The notes beneath the pieces are model-generated. The model saw only the letters and a program-made list of their open reading frames with translations, made no database searches and had not been told where the DNA came from. Below, piece by piece: positions 25,806-36,063 of a DNA stretch of 54,264 bases; the first letter of the stretch is position 1, and every line of letters starts with the position of its first letter. The translations under genes and the position numbers were made by a program. Source of the DNA: Tannerellaceae bacterium (GTDB lineage: Bacteria > Bacteroidota > Bacteroidia > Bacteroidales > Tannerellaceae); NCBI GenBank assembly GCA_031271045.1, contig JAISWO010000046.1, positions 1 to 54,264 on the forward strand, in the 5' to 3' direction.

Positions 25806-28796
25806 TTAGAAAGTTAAGTTGACGCCAAACGTAAAGGAACGAGCCTTGGGGAAATAGTTACGGGCTTCGATACCAGGCGAGAGGCCGGCATCGTTGTCGG
25901 TAGGTTCGCCGCGGAAGAGTTCGACTTCGGGATCAAGGCCGGTATAGCCGGTGATCACGAACAGATTCTGGGCAGCCACGTAAACGCGGGCTCTGTTGAG
26001 CCAGTCAATCTTCTTGGAATCGAAGGTGTAGCCGATAGCCATATTATCCAGGCGCGCAAAGGAACCGTCTTCGAGATAGAACGAAGATACGCGGGAATTT
26101 TCGGTGTACTTCACGAGGTTGTCGTTCATGATTGCGTTCGCTCCGGATACATAGGTGTTATTGCCATAGGCGGCGATGGGATTGTTCAGCACCTTGTTGC
26201 CGATCGTTCCGCGGATGAAGAAGCTGGCATCCCAGTTTTTATAACTGAAGGAGTTGTTCCATCCGAAGGTCAGGTCCGGTTGGGCGCTGCCAACGTAGGT
26301 GCGGTCATCGTCTGTAATGCCGGGAATGCCGTCTATTTCCTCAAAGTCGAATTTGCCGTCGGCCGTCAGCTTGTTAGACTTGGCCTTGAGCATGAAGAAC
26401 TGGCCCACGGGGCGTCCTTCTTCGATCACGTGCGAGGTGACGCCCGATGCTCCACGGATCCACGGGTCGCCGGTATAGATGCGGCTGGCGGAATAGATGT
26501 CGTTCGAGAGGCGGAGGATTTCGTTCTTATTGTGCGCAAGGTTGATCGATGTGTTGTAATTGAACTCCTTGGTGCGCACGACATCAATATTGAGTAGCAA
26601 TTCGACGCCGGTATTGAGCATGTCGCCCACATTGGCAAAAATGCGGTCGTAGACGAAGGTCGGGGTCGGCACGGTGTAGCGGTAGATCATGTCCGTCGTC
26701 CGCTTGTCGTACCATTCGATTGTTCCTCCTAAGCGCCCGTTGAAGAGCGAGAAGTCGACACCGACGTTCAACATAGCCGTTTCTTCCCATTTGAGGTTAG
26801 GGTTGGCATTTTGGGCGACGCGGTAGGCGATGGATGGGCTACCATTGTCGTAATAGGTTCCGTAGGCTTCGTACAATTCGAGGGTCTTGTAGGGCTGGAG
26901 GCCGTCCTGATTACCGGTGACACCGTATCCGGCGCGCAGTTTCAAGTCATTGATCCAGTTGATGTCCTTCAAAAAGCCTTCTTGCGAGAGCCCCCAGGCA
27001 GCAGATACGGAGGGGAAAAGCCCCCATTTATTGTTGGCTCCGAATTTGGACGAACCGTCGCGGCGTACGGTGGCCGTGAGCATGTATTTTTCGTCGTAAC
27101 TGTAATGGGCGCGAGCGAAAAAGGAGATGAGTTTGTATGCATTTTTCGACGAGGTCACTTCACCGATTTTGAGGGTGTTACCGCTTTGGATATTGTTAGC
27201 TCCCATTGAGGTGACGGCAAAGTTGGTGGCTATCGAAGACTGATCTTGATACCGGTTGTTCTCCCACGAGTAGCCGGCGATAGCGTCTAATTTATGCTTG
27301 CTGCCGAACGTCGTATTATAATTGAGCGTCCATTCCATCAATTCGCGTTCCGTCAGTCTCGCCTGGCGCCGGGCATAACCGTTGTCGCTGCGTCCGCGCG
27401 AATTGGTTGGGGCACGCCATTCATTGAAGTCGTTGTTGATGGAACTTTTATAAAGGTGTACTTTGGCAGTGAGTCCTTCGATAATGTCAAACTGGAGGTT
27501 TCCTGCACCATAAAAGTTGTTGCTCTTCATCAGATTATAGTTTTCATCCTGATTCTGGACAGGGTTACCCTGGTCGTACTGTCCGAACATGCTGGTGAAC
27601 CACGTACCGTCGGCATTTTTGACAGGATAGACGGGCGGCAGGTTGTAGGCGAGGATGAAATCGTCGCGGAAGGGGAACTGCATATCAGTCAGGGTGGCCG
27701 ATCCGGTCAGGTCGATACGGAGGCGGTCATTGATAGCGCGCTGCTGGAATTGGAAGCGGAAACTGTGGCGCGTCATGAAGTTATCGCGTGCAATACCGTT
27801 ACGATCAAGGAAGGTGTAGGATGCGCGATAGTTGTTCTTCGAGCCGCCACCGGAGACGCTGAGCGAGTGATTTTGCGAGAAGCCGGTGCGGAGCATTTCA
27901 CCCAGCCAGTCGGTTTCGGCACCGTAGACATCAAGCTTGCTGACGTCGTTGCCCAGTTGGCTGTTGACGTCACGCCATTCGGAAGCGCTGAGCAGATGCG
28001 GCTTGTTGGCTACGAAGTCAGCCGAGAGGTATCCGTCGTAGGTGACTTGTGAATGTGATGCGGAGCCTCGCTTGGTGGTGATCAAGATGACGCCGCCGGC
28101 TGCGCGCGATCCGTAGATAGCTTGCGAGGAGGCGTCTTTCAGGACGGAGATTGATTCAATGTCCGAGGGCGATACGCTCGACATGTCGCCGCCGGGGATT
28201 CCGTCGATGACGATCATCGGGCCCTGGTCGTTCATCAAAGTAGATGTACCGCGCAGGCGGATCTGACTGGCGCGGGTCACGTCGCCCGATCCACTGGTGA
28301 TCGAAAGACCGGCCACTTTACCTTGCAGAAGGTCAGCAGCGTCGCGTGTGATTCCTTTATTAAAACTCTCTTCCGACACATTAGCGACGGAACCGGTTAT
28401 TTCGCGTCGCGTCTGCGTACCATAACCGATGGCTACTACTTCACCCAGGTTGATGACGGAAGGAGCAAGAGAAACGTTGATAACGCTTTGTCCGCCGACA
28501 GCTTCTTCTTTTGTATTGTAGCCGATGTATGAGAACTGAAGAATCGCCCGTTGGGCATTAGGGATGGTAAGTGAATAATTACCATCCAAATCAGTTATTG
28601 AACCATTGCTCGTACCTTTTTCTACGATATTGGCGCCAATAATTGGTTCTCCAAATTCATCCAACACTTTGCCTTTGACAGTTGTTTGTGCAAACGCAGT
28701 CACAAGGCAACATAAAATCATCAACGTAAGGATCCCCATTTTCCGGACCTTCCGAAGTGAACGAAATAAACAAATACTCTTCTTAACTTGTTTCAT
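25806..28796 (-). CDS. SusC/RagA family TonB-linked outer-membrane receptor
   Basis: 996 aa from the ATG at 28796; the frame is open to 28877 but the extra residues do not fit a signal peptide. Signal peptide (to about VTAFAQT), a carboxypeptidase-like regulatory domain (VKGKVLDEFGEPIIGANIVEKG), the TonB-box/plug region (VVAIGYGTQ, GSRAAGGVILITTKRG) and a 22-strand barrel ending in FTFGVNLTF. It transports oligosaccharides with SusD. No linked sensor, ECF sigma factor or AraC-type regulator is visible nearby, which is unusual for a PUL. Confidence 0.97.
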   Translation of the reverse strand: MKQVKKSICLFRSLRKVRKMGILTLMILCCLVTAFAQTTVKGKVLDEFGEPIIGANIVEKGTSNGSITDLDGNYSLTIPNAQRAILQFSYIGYNTKEEAVGGQSVINVSLAPSVINLGEVVAIGYGTQTRREITGSVANVSEESFNKGITRDAADLLQGKVAGLSITSGSGDVTRASQIRLRGTSTLMNDQGPMIVIDGIPGGDMSSVSPSDIESISVLKDASSQAIYGSRAAGGVILITTKRGSASHSQVTYDGYLSADFVANKPHLLSASEWRDVNSQLGNDVSKLDVYGAETDWLGEMLRTGFSQNHSLSVSGGGSKNNYRASYTFLDRNGIARDNFMTRHSFRFQFQQRAINDRLRIDLTGSATLTDMQFPFRDDFILAYNLPPVYPVKNADGTWFTSMFGQYDQGNPVQNQDENYNLMKSNNFYGAGNLQFDIIEGLTAKVHLYKSSINNDFNEWRAPTNSRGRSDNGYARRQARLTERELMEWTLNYNTTFGSKHKLDAIAGYSWENNRYQDQSSIATNFAVTSMGANNIQSGNTLKIGEVTSSKNAYKLISFFARAHYSYDEKYMLTATVRRDGSSKFGANNKWGLFPSVSAAWGLSQEGFLKDINWINDLKLRAGYGVTGNQDGLQPYKTLELYEAYGTYYDNGSPSIAYRVAQNANPNLKWEETAMLNVGVDFSLFNGRLGGTIEWYDKRTTDMIYRYTVPTPTFVYDRIFANVGDMLNTGVELLLNIDVVRTKEFNYNTSINLAHNKNEILRLSNDIYSASRIYTGDPWIRGASGVTSHVIEEGRPVGQFFMLKAKSNKLTADGKFDFEEIDGIPGITDDDRTYVGSAQPDLTFGWNNSFSYKNWDASFFIRGTIGNKVLNNPIAAYGNNTYVSGANAIMNDNLVKYTENSRVSSFYLEDGSFARLDNMAIGYTFDSKKIDWLNRARVYVAAQNLFVITGYTGLDPEVELFRGEPTDNDAGLSPGIEARNYFPKARSFTFGVNLTF

Positions 28797-28849
28797 AAAT
28801 AACAATGAATTAAAGTTTAACAAAAAATAATACTCTGTAACTTTGAGTG

Positions 28850-28857
28850 CAAAAATA
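28850..28857 (-). promoter_or_regulatory. Possible -7 element (TATTTTTG) for SusC-SusD
   Basis: The minus-strand TATTTTTG matches TAnnTTTG, about 53 bases before the chosen SusC start. No -33 TTTG is seen. Confidence 0.4.
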
Positions 28858-28879
28858 CGTGAAGAGAGTATTGGCATTT

Positions 28880-29241
28880 GAAAAACCTTCTGCTAAGTAG
28901 GGAGTTAGTAAATTGATAGTAGAACATGCGGATAAATAAAATGCTAATTATATGTTCATTGATGCTTTATTCAAAATCACCATTTGGTAAGACAGATTGA
29001 GTAGATTACGGATGAATTGAAAGCCTCTCAGGTTTTCCGCACACACCCGAATGTGGCTGTTTAGACCGTAAACGGTTTTTTCTTGCGGATAAATGGCGGC
29101 AGACAAAACCGGGGTCGGTTGGATTAGCCGACAAATGGTTTCTGTTCACAGATAAATCCATTCTCTATCTTCCGCTATTTCTATGTCATTGATCATTCTT
29201 TAAATTGCGTTTGTCCTGCATTTCTTAATAACCGAAATTAG
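28880..29241. other. Intergenic region between divergent SusC and ppdK
   Basis: About 500 bases separate the two genes. Beyond the promoter boxes at its ends I see no gene. The word TGCGGATAAAT occurs twice (about 28928 and 29084), and a short ACCG-TAAA-CGGT hairpin followed by T6 lies at 29065-29081. It is too weak to call a terminator. Confidence 0.5.
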
Positions 29242-29268
29242 TTGTATCTATAAAAATTCTTATCTTTG
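29242..29268 (+). promoter_or_regulatory. Promoter for ppdK
   Basis: TTG at 29242-29244, 16 bases, then a perfect -7 box TATCTTTG at 29261-29268. The start codon is 47 bases downstream. Confidence 0.6.
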
Positions 29269-29315
29269 TGCACTTTTGCAAACCCGAGATAGCAATTATT
29301 GATACATTATATATT

Positions 29316-32036
29316 ATGGAAAAGAAAAGAGTATACACCTTCGGAAACGGAAAAGCCGAAGGTAGAGCAGACATGAAAAACCTGCTCGGAGGAAAAGGCG
29401 CTAACCTTGCTGAAATGAACCTGATCGGAGTTCCCGTTCCACCGGGATTCACTATCACGACAGAAGTTTGTTCCGAATACTACGAACTGGGAAAGGACAA
29501 AGTAGTAGAACTTCTGCAAGATGAAGTGAAAAAGGCCATCGTTAATGTCGAACACCTGATGAATTCCCAATTTGGAGACATCGCTAACCCCTTGTTAGTA
29601 TCCGTACGCTCCGGCGCCCGCGCTTCTATGCCGGGAATGATGGATACGATCTTGAATCTGGGACTCAACGACGAAGTAGTGGAAGGACTGACCCGTAAGA
29701 CAAACAATCCCCGCTTTGCATGGGACTCGTACCGGCGGTTTGTACAAATGTATGGCGACGTAGTACTCGGCATGAAACCTACCAACAAAGAAGACATCGA
29801 CCCCTTTGAAGAAATCATCGAAGAAGTCAAAGCCGCAAAAGGCGTCAAATTAGACAATGAGCTGGAAGTGGAAGACCTCAAGCAACTTGTCGCCCAATTC
29901 AAAGCCGCCGTAAAAGAACGTACCGGCAAAGACTTCCCTACCAATGCCTATGAACAACTATGGGGAGCCATCTGCGCCGTATTCGATTCGTGGATGAACG
30001 AACGGGCCATCCTCTACCGCAAAATGGAAGGAATCCCGGCCGAATGGGGAACCGCCGTATCCGTGCAGGCCATGGTGTTCGGGAATATGGGGAACACATC
30101 GGCAACAGGCGTATGCTTCTCGCGCGATGCCGGTAGCGGCGAAGATGTATTCAACGGCGAATACCTGATCAACGCCCAGGGCGAAGATGTGGTAGCCGGT
30201 ATCCGTACCCCGCAACAGATCACAAAAGCCGGCTCGAAAATATGGGCTGAACGAGCCACCATCTCTGAAGAAGAACGCGTAGCCAAGTATCCATCCATGG
30301 AAGAAGCTATGCCCGAAATATACAAGGAGCTCGACGCCATACAAACCAAGCTTGAGAACCATTACCACGACATGCAGGACATGGAATTTACCGTACAGGA
30401 AGGCAAACTCTGGTTCCTGCAAACACGCAACGGGAAACGCACCGGCGCCGCTATGGTAAAAATCGCCGTGGATCTGCTCAAGCAAGGAATGATAGACGAA
30501 AAGACAGCCCTCAACCGTATCGAACCCAATAAGCTGGACGAACTTCTCCATCCCGTGTTCGATAAAGCTGCGCTGAAAAAAGCCAAAGTACTGGTAAAAG
30601 GTTTGCCCGCCTCGCCGGGAGCCGCAACAGGACAGATCGTATTCTTTGCCGACGATGCCGCTGCCTGGTATAAAGCCGGCAAGAAAGTCGTGCTCGTACG
30701 TATTGAGACCTCGCCCGAAGACCTCGCCGGAATGGCCGCCGCCGAAGGCATCCTGACAGCACGCGGAGGAATGACCTCGCATGCCGCCGTAGTAGCCCGC
30801 GGAATGGGTAAATGCTGCATATCGGGAGCCGGAGCCTTGATCATCGACTACAAAAAGAAAACCATGGAAGTAGACGGTAAAGTATTCAAGGAAGGCGACT
30901 ATATCTCCATCAACGGAACAACGGGACAAGTGTTCGAAGGACAAATACCGACTCAGGATCCCGAACTTACCGGCGACTTCAACGAACTGATGAAACTGGC
31001 CGACAAATACACCAAAATGTCAGTGCGCACCAATGCCGATACGCCCGGTGACGCTCAGCAGGCACGTGCGTTCGGAGCCGTAGGTATCGGACTCTGCCGT
31101 ACGGAACACATGTTCTTTGAAGGAGAGAAGATCAAAGCCATGCGCGAAATGATCCTGGCCGAAGACACCGATGCACGCCAGAAGGCACTGGGCAAACTCC
31201 TTCCCTTCCAGCAAGCCGACTTCGAAGGTATTTTCCGCGCCATGGCCGGCTATCCGGTGACGGTACGTTTGCTTGATCCGCCGCTTCACGAGTTTGTGCC
31301 TCACGATCCGAAAGGGCAACAGGAACTGGCCGACGCTATGGGCGTAGACGTATCCGTAGTCGCTCAGCGCGTAGATGCCCTTCACGAATCGAACCCGATG
31401 CTTGGACACCGCGGATGTCGTCTGGGCAATACCTATCCCGAAATTACGGAAATGCAGACAAGGGCAATCCTTGGCGCCGCCCTTCAATTGAAGAAAGAAG
31501 GCGTAACAACCTATCCTGAAATCATGGTGCCGCTAACCGGCATACTCCACGAATTTCTGGAACAGGAAAAAATCATCCGTACAACGGCCTCCCAACTGTT
31601 CAAAGAAACAAACGATAGCATAGAATACAAAGTAGGAACGATGATTGAAATCCCGCGTGCAGCCTTGACGGCCAACCGTATCGCATCGGCAGCCGAGTTC
31701 TTCTCGTTCGGCACGAACGACCTGACGCAGATGACCTTCGGATACTCGCGCGACGACATCGCATCCTTCCTGCCGATCTATCTCGAAAAGAAGATCCTCA
31801 AGTTCGACCCCTTCCTGGTGTTAGACCAGAACGGCGTGGGGCAGTTAGTACGCATGGCTACCGAAAAAGGACGCACCATACGTCCCGACCTCAAATGCGG
31901 TATCTGCGGTGAACATGGCGGCGAACCTTCATCCGTGAAGTTCTGCCACCGCGTAGGGTTAAACTACGTATCCTGCTCTCCGTTCCGCGTGCCGATTGCG
32001 CGGGTAGCCGCTGCACAGGCCGCTATTGAAGAATAA
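29316..32036 (+). CDS. ppdK: Pyruvate, phosphate dikinase
   Basis: 906 aa from the ATG at 29316. An in-frame start at 29268 would add 16 residues and overlap the -7 promoter box, so it is rejected. PPDK interconverts pyruvate, ATP and phosphate with PEP, AMP and pyrophosphate. N-terminal ATP-grasp domain (GGKGANLAEMN; VRSGARASMPGMMDT), swivelling domain with the phosphohistidine H489 in GGMTSHAAVVARGMG, and C-terminal PEP/pyruvate barrel (FGTNDLTQMTFG, CGICGEHGG). It is monocistronic, with a promoter before it and a terminator after it. Confidence 0.98.
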   Translation: MEKKRVYTFGNGKAEGRADMKNLLGGKGANLAEMNLIGVPVPPGFTITTEVCSEYYELGKDKVVELLQDEVKKAIVNVEHLMNSQFGDIANPLLVSVRSGARASMPGMMDTILNLGLNDEVVEGLTRKTNNPRFAWDSYRRFVQMYGDVVLGMKPTNKEDIDPFEEIIEEVKAAKGVKLDNELEVEDLKQLVAQFKAAVKERTGKDFPTNAYEQLWGAICAVFDSWMNERAILYRKMEGIPAEWGTAVSVQAMVFGNMGNTSATGVCFSRDAGSGEDVFNGEYLINAQGEDVVAGIRTPQQITKAGSKIWAERATISEEERVAKYPSMEEAMPEIYKELDAIQTKLENHYHDMQDMEFTVQEGKLWFLQTRNGKRTGAAMVKIAVDLLKQGMIDEKTALNRIEPNKLDELLHPVFDKAALKKAKVLVKGLPASPGAATGQIVFFADDAAAWYKAGKKVVLVRIETSPEDLAGMAAAEGILTARGGMTSHAAVVARGMGKCCISGAGALIIDYKKKTMEVDGKVFKEGDYISINGTTGQVFEGQIPTQDPELTGDFNELMKLADKYTKMSVRTNADTPGDAQQARAFGAVGIGLCRTEHMFFEGEKIKAMREMILAEDTDARQKALGKLLPFQQADFEGIFRAMAGYPVTVRLLDPPLHEFVPHDPKGQQELADAMGVDVSVVAQRVDALHESNPMLGHRGCRLGNTYPEITEMQTRAILGAALQLKKEGVTTYPEIMVPLTGILHEFLEQEKIIRTTASQLFKETNDSIEYKVGTMIEIPRAALTANRIASAAEFFSFGTNDLTQMTFGYSRDDIASFLPIYLEKKILKFDPFLVLDQNGVGQLVRMATEKGRTIRPDLKCGICGEHGGEPSSVKFCHRVGLNYVSCSPFRVPIARVAAAQAAIEE

Positions 32037-32067
32037 TCATCTGTTTTCATTAGTTTTTAAATTGACT

Positions 32068-32104
32068 ACAGGAGGAAAGCTATTTCGTTTTCCTCCTGTT
32101 TTTT
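32068..32104 (+). terminator. Terminator after ppdK
   Basis: An 11-bp perfect stem (32068-32078 with 32089-32099), 10-base loop and a T run, 31 bases past the stop. Confidence 0.9.
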
Positions 32105-32107
32105 GCG

Positions 32108-32115
32108 TATTTTTG
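32108..32115 (+). promoter_or_regulatory. Possible -7 element (TATTTTTG) for glyA
   Basis: Directly after the ppdK terminator, 26 bases before the glyA start. It matches TAnnTTTG without an obvious -33 box. Confidence 0.5.
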
Positions 32116-32141
32116 CAACATAAATCAAACAATATACAGGA

Positions 32142-33425
32142 ATGAAAAGAGACAGTCTTATTTTCGACATCATTGAGAAAGAAAAGCAACGCCAACTGAA
32201 AGGTGTGGAGCTGATTGCTTCGGAAAACTTCGTGAGTAGCCAGGTGTTGGAAGCCATGGGTAGCGTGCTGACCAACAAATACGCCGAAGGGTATCCCGGG
32301 AAACGCTATTACGGCGGATGTGAAGTGGTCGACCAAAGCGAAAGCATTGCCATCGAACGCCTTAAAAAACTATTCCATGCCGAATGGGTAAACGTGCAAC
32401 CACACTCCGGCGCACAGGCTAATGCCGCTGTTTTCCTGGCTGTACTCAATCCGGGAGATACCTTCCTGGGATTGAACCTTTCGCACGGCGGACACCTTTC
32501 GCACGGATCGCCCGTAAACAGTTCCGGTATCCTCTACCGGGCTACAGAGTACAATGTCACAGAAGAAACCGGCCGCGTAGACTACGATCAGATGGAAGAA
32601 GTAGCGCTGCGCGAACAACCCAAACTGATCGTCGGGGGCGGATCGGCGTATTCCCGCGAATGGGATTACAAGCGGATGCGCGAGATAGCCGACCGGGTGG
32701 GCGCTCTGTTGATGATCGACATGGCGCACCCTGCCGGACTGATTGCCGCCGGACTGCTGGATAATCCGCTGGAGTATGCGCATGTCGTGACTTCGACCAC
32801 CCACAAAACCCTTCGCGGTCCGCGTGGAGGTATTATCCTGCTGGGGAAAGACTTTGTCAATCCATGGGGCAAGACAACGCCCAAGGGCGAACCCAAGACG
32901 ATGGCGCAACTGCTGGATTCGGCCGTCTTCCCGGGCATTCAGGGAGGGCCGCTGGAGCATGTGATCGCCTCCAAAGCCGTAGCTTTTGGCGAAGCCCTGG
33001 AGCCGGAATACAAGGTGTACCAAACTCAGGTGAAGAGAAATGCCGCAGCCATGGCACAAGCCTTCGCCGACGAGGGTTACAAGATTATCTCCGGAGGAAC
33101 AGACAACCACAGTATGCTGATCGACCTGCGTACCAAATTCCCCGCCCTGACCGGAAAGGCGGCCGAAAAAGCCCTGGTGGCGGCCGATATTACGGTCAAT
33201 AAAAACATGGTGCCGTTCGACAGTCGCTCGGCATTCCAGACTTCCGGTATACGCATAGGAACACCTGCCATCTCTACCCGCGGCGCCAAAGAACCCTTCA
33301 TGGCTCAGATCGTAGAATGGGTAGATACGACGCTTTCCGATCCTGAAAACGACCGGACCATAGCCGCCGTCCGCGCCGAAGTGAACCGGCAGATGTCTGC
33401 TTACCCCCTCTTTGCATGGGAATGA
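32142..33425 (+). CDS. glyA: Serine hydroxymethyltransferase
   Basis: 427 aa PLP enzyme that converts serine and tetrahydrofolate to glycine and methylene-tetrahydrofolate. The PLP lysine is K222 in [13 protein letters not shown], with IASENF (25-30), [13 protein letters not shown] (48-59) and HSGAQAN (88-94) as family signatures. The GH20 gene follows after 26 bases with no terminator between, so the two may share a transcript. Confidence 0.98.
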   Translation: MKRDSLIFDIIEKEKQRQLKGVELIASENFVSSQVLEAMGSVLTNKYAEGYPGKRYYGGCEVVDQSESIAIERLKKLFHAEWVNVQPHSGAQANAAVFLAVLNPGDTFLGLNLSHGGHLSHGSPVNSSGILYRATEYNVTEETGRVDYDQMEEVALREQPKLIVGGGSAYSREWDYKRMREIADRVGALLMIDMAHPAGLIAAGLLDNPLEYAHVVTSTTHKTLRGPRGGIILLGKDFVNPWGKTTPKGEPKTMAQLLDSAVFPGIQGGPLEHVIASKAVAFGEALEPEYKVYQTQVKRNAAAMAQAFADEGYKIISGGTDNHSMLIDLRTKFPALTGKAAEKALVAADITVNKNMVPFDSRSAFQTSGIRIGTPAISTRGAKEPFMAQIVEWVDTTLSDPENDRTIAAVRAEVNRQMSAYPLFAWE

Positions 33426-33451
33426 TTATTAAACTATATATCCGTATTCGA

Positions 33452-35785
33452 ATGAAAAATGTATCAACTTTATGCGCCATCTTAGCGCTTCTTGTATTCT
33501 CCTCCTGCCATGAAACGGTGGAAGAGAAAGTGTATAACCAAGGGATTAACATCATTCCGACCCCCCTCAGCATTAGTTATGGGGAAGGAACTTTCAGCCT
33601 GAACAAAAACACCGCCTTCTTTGCCCCTACGCCGGAAGCAGAGACGGTAGCCGCTTTCTTTGCCGGCAAACTGAAACTCTCGACCGGCTATCCTTTCACC
33701 CTTACCGGCCAGGAAGGGGAGAATGGGATCGCCCTGCTGATCGACGATTCGCAGGAGGGGAACGAAGAAGGCTATACGCTGGACGTAACGCCCGGCGGAG
33801 TCGTAGTGAAAGCCGGAACGCCGCAAGGACTGTTCTACGGAATGCAAACCTTCCTGCAACTGCTGCCGGCCGAAGTGGAGAGCACCTCGAAGGTGAAGGG
33901 CATCGCATGGACGGCGCCGACCGTGGCAGTGAAAGACAAACCCCGCTTCGCCTACCGCGGCGTGATGCTCGACGCCTGCCGGCATTTCATCCCGGTAGAG
34001 AACGTCAAGAAGCAGTTAGACGTCATGGCGCTGTTCAAAATCAACCGTATGCACTGGCACCTGACCGAAGACCAGGGATGGAGGATCGAAATCAAACAGT
34101 ACCCCCTCCTGACCGAAGTCGGCTCGCAGAGCCCCAACAGCGAAGGCTTCTATACGCAAGAAGAGGTGAAGGAAATCGTACGCTATGCCGCCGAACGCTT
34201 CATCACGGTCATTCCCGAAATCGAAGTGCCGGGGCATGAACTGGCCGCCATCTCGGCCTATCCCGAACTCTCGTGCAAGGGCGAACCTACAACGATGCGC
34301 GCCGTCTGGGGGGTGGAAGACGTCGTCCTGTGCGCCGGGAAAGAAACGACGTTTGAGTTCTTCGAGAACGTCATACGCGAAGTAGCTGCCCTCTTCCCTT
34401 CCGAATACTTCCACGTTGGCGGCGACGAATGTCCGAAAACGGCCTGGAAGGAATGTCCGCTCTGCCAACAGCGTATCCGCGAGGAAGGCCTCCACGGAGA
34501 TGCTCACCACAGCGCCGAAGAACGCCTGCAAAGCTACTTCATACAGCGCATCGAGAAGATACTGGCCCAATGCGGCAAGAAGATGATCGGTTGGGACGAG
34601 ATCCTCGAAGGGGGACTGGCGCCTACGGCTACCGTCATGTCGTGGCGGGGTGAACAGGGTGGTATCGCGGCCGCCAATATGGATCACGACGTGATCATGA
34701 CGCCCGGCTCCAACGGCATGTACCTCGACGCCTACCAGGGGGATGCCAAGATCGAACCCGTTGCCATCGGCGGATATACGCTGCTGGAAAAGACCTACGC
34801 CTACAACCCCGTGCCCGATACGCTGGTCGCTACCGGGAAGGCCGGCTACATCAAGGGCGTACAGACCAACATCTGGTCCGAATACATGTATAGCACCGAC
34901 CTGATGGAATACCGCGCCTATCCCCGCGTCCTGGCCCTGGCCGAAATAGCCTGGACGGAGACCGGACGGAAGGATTACAAGGACTTTGAACGGAGGATCA
35001 ACAACGCCCTGGTACGCCTCGACGCGCATGGCATCAACTATCATATCCCCCAGCCTGAGCAACCGGGAGGCTCGTGCAATTTCGTAGCCTTTACGGACAC
35101 CGCCTCGCTGGAGTTTACGACCACCCGCCCCGTCCGGATGGTCTATACCACCGACGGATCGGATCCTACGCCGTTGTCCGCAGCCTACGAAACGCCCATT
35201 AAGTACACCGAGTCGGGCACGCTGAAGATACGTTCCCTGCTGCCTTCGGGCCGGATGAGCCCGGTGCGGACGATCACGGTCGAGAAGCAAGCACCCGCGC
35301 CCGCCGCCCGCCCCGATGCGGAAGGCCTCAGCCCGGGATTGCAGGTGAAGATAGCGTATGGCGACTTTGCCGACGCCGCCCTGCTGGGTAGCATCAACGA
35401 ATGGAAAGACAGTACGTTGACCGACCTGCGCGGCCTCACCCGGATCGAGCCTTACAGCAACTCCATGCGCAACGTGAAGCAGTATGCTGCCATCGCGAGC
35501 GGGTACGTTGACATTCCGGAGGACGGCGTGTATTACTTCTCGAGCGATAACGAAGAGGTATGGATGGATGGACGCCTTTTGATCAACAACGGCGGCGAGG
35601 TGAAACGCTTCTCTCGCCAGGACCGTTCGGTGGCGCTGGCCAAGGGCTTGCACGAGCTGAAGGTGGTCTTCCTGGGGCATATCATCGGCGGCTGGCCGTC
35701 GAACTGGAACAACGGAAGCGTCCGTATCCGCAAGTCGGACGCCGACCGCTTCATCCCCCTCGCTCCGGGGATGCTGATGCACTGA
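33452..35785 (+). CDS. GH20 beta-N-acetylhexosaminidase lipoprotein with PA14 domain
   Basis: 777 aa from the ATG at 33452; the start at 33416 would overlap glyA and destroy the lipoprotein signal. Lipobox FSSC, lipid cysteine C19. An N-terminal GH20b domain is followed by the GH20 barrel with the catalytic pair D325-E326 in HVGGDECPK, where the neighbouring aspartate assists the substrate acetamido group. Then come a chitobiase-like C-terminal domain (VYTTDGSDPT) and a PA14-like carbohydrate-binding domain (GVYYFSSDNEEVWMDGRLL). It removes terminal beta-GlcNAc/GalNAc from glycans, probably in the periplasm or on the surface. Confidence 0.95.
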   Translation: MKNVSTLCAILALLVFSSCHETVEEKVYNQGINIIPTPLSISYGEGTFSLNKNTAFFAPTPEAETVAAFFAGKLKLSTGYPFTLTGQEGENGIALLIDDSQEGNEEGYTLDVTPGGVVVKAGTPQGLFYGMQTFLQLLPAEVESTSKVKGIAWTAPTVAVKDKPRFAYRGVMLDACRHFIPVENVKKQLDVMALFKINRMHWHLTEDQGWRIEIKQYPLLTEVGSQSPNSEGFYTQEEVKEIVRYAAERFITVIPEIEVPGHELAAISAYPELSCKGEPTTMRAVWGVEDVVLCAGKETTFEFFENVIREVAALFPSEYFHVGGDECPKTAWKECPLCQQRIREEGLHGDAHHSAEERLQSYFIQRIEKILAQCGKKMIGWDEILEGGLAPTATVMSWRGEQGGIAAANMDHDVIMTPGSNGMYLDAYQGDAKIEPVAIGGYTLLEKTYAYNPVPDTLVATGKAGYIKGVQTNIWSEYMYSTDLMEYRAYPRVLALAEIAWTETGRKDYKDFERRINNALVRLDAHGINYHIPQPEQPGGSCNFVAFTDTASLEFTTTRPVRMVYTTDGSDPTPLSAAYETPIKYTESGTLKIRSLLPSGRMSPVRTITVEKQAPAPAARPDAEGLSPGLQVKIAYGDFADAALLGSINEWKDSTLTDLRGLTRIEPYSNSMRNVKQYAAIASGYVDIPEDGVYYFSSDNEEVWMDGRLLINNGGEVKRFSRQDRSVALAKGLHELKVVFLGHIIGGWPSNWNNGSVRIRKSDADRFIPLAPGMLMH

Positions 35786-35918
35786 TCTGTCGCATATTGC
35801 AATCATACTCAAAGGGAGGAACCGGGCTTAGCGTCCGTTCCTCCCTTTTGCTTTTGGCAGGATGTATGGCGGGAGTCCCCACAGCCTTTGAGCTCTCCAC
35901 CTTCCTGGCATTTATCGC

Positions 35919-36056
35919 GATGCAAGCTTACATTGCGACACGATGTAACGCTACATCGCGATAAGATGTAACGTTGCATCGTGATAAGATGTAACGCTAC
36001 ATCGTGATAAGATGCAACGTTGCATCGTGGTAAGGTGCAACGTTGCATTGCGGTAA
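35919..36056. repeat. Intergenic tandem array D: 6 units of 23 bp, each a 16-bp palindrome plus 7-bp spacer
   Basis: Units start at 35919, 35942, 35965, 35988, 36011 and 36034. Each has a 16-bp dyad of the GATGTAACGTTACATC type. Unit 5 (36011-36026, GATGCAACGTTGCATC) is a perfect palindrome; the others have one to three mismatches. The spacers are variants of GTGATAA or GCGATAA. The array lies between the convergent GH20 gene and the winged-helix regulator, ending 7 bases before the latter's stop. Confidence 0.95.
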
Positions 36057-36063
36057 GGTACCG

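Noticed and set aside
28880..29241. Possible small RNA or riboswitch between SusC and ppdK
   Set aside because: No promoter-hairpin-terminator set could be assembled. Only a weak 4-bp hairpin and a short direct repeat are seen.
34016..35812. 598-codon minus-strand frame opposite the GH20 gene
   Set aside because: Long only because of the GC-rich codon use of the GH20 gene. The GH20 frame has clear domains and catalytic residues.
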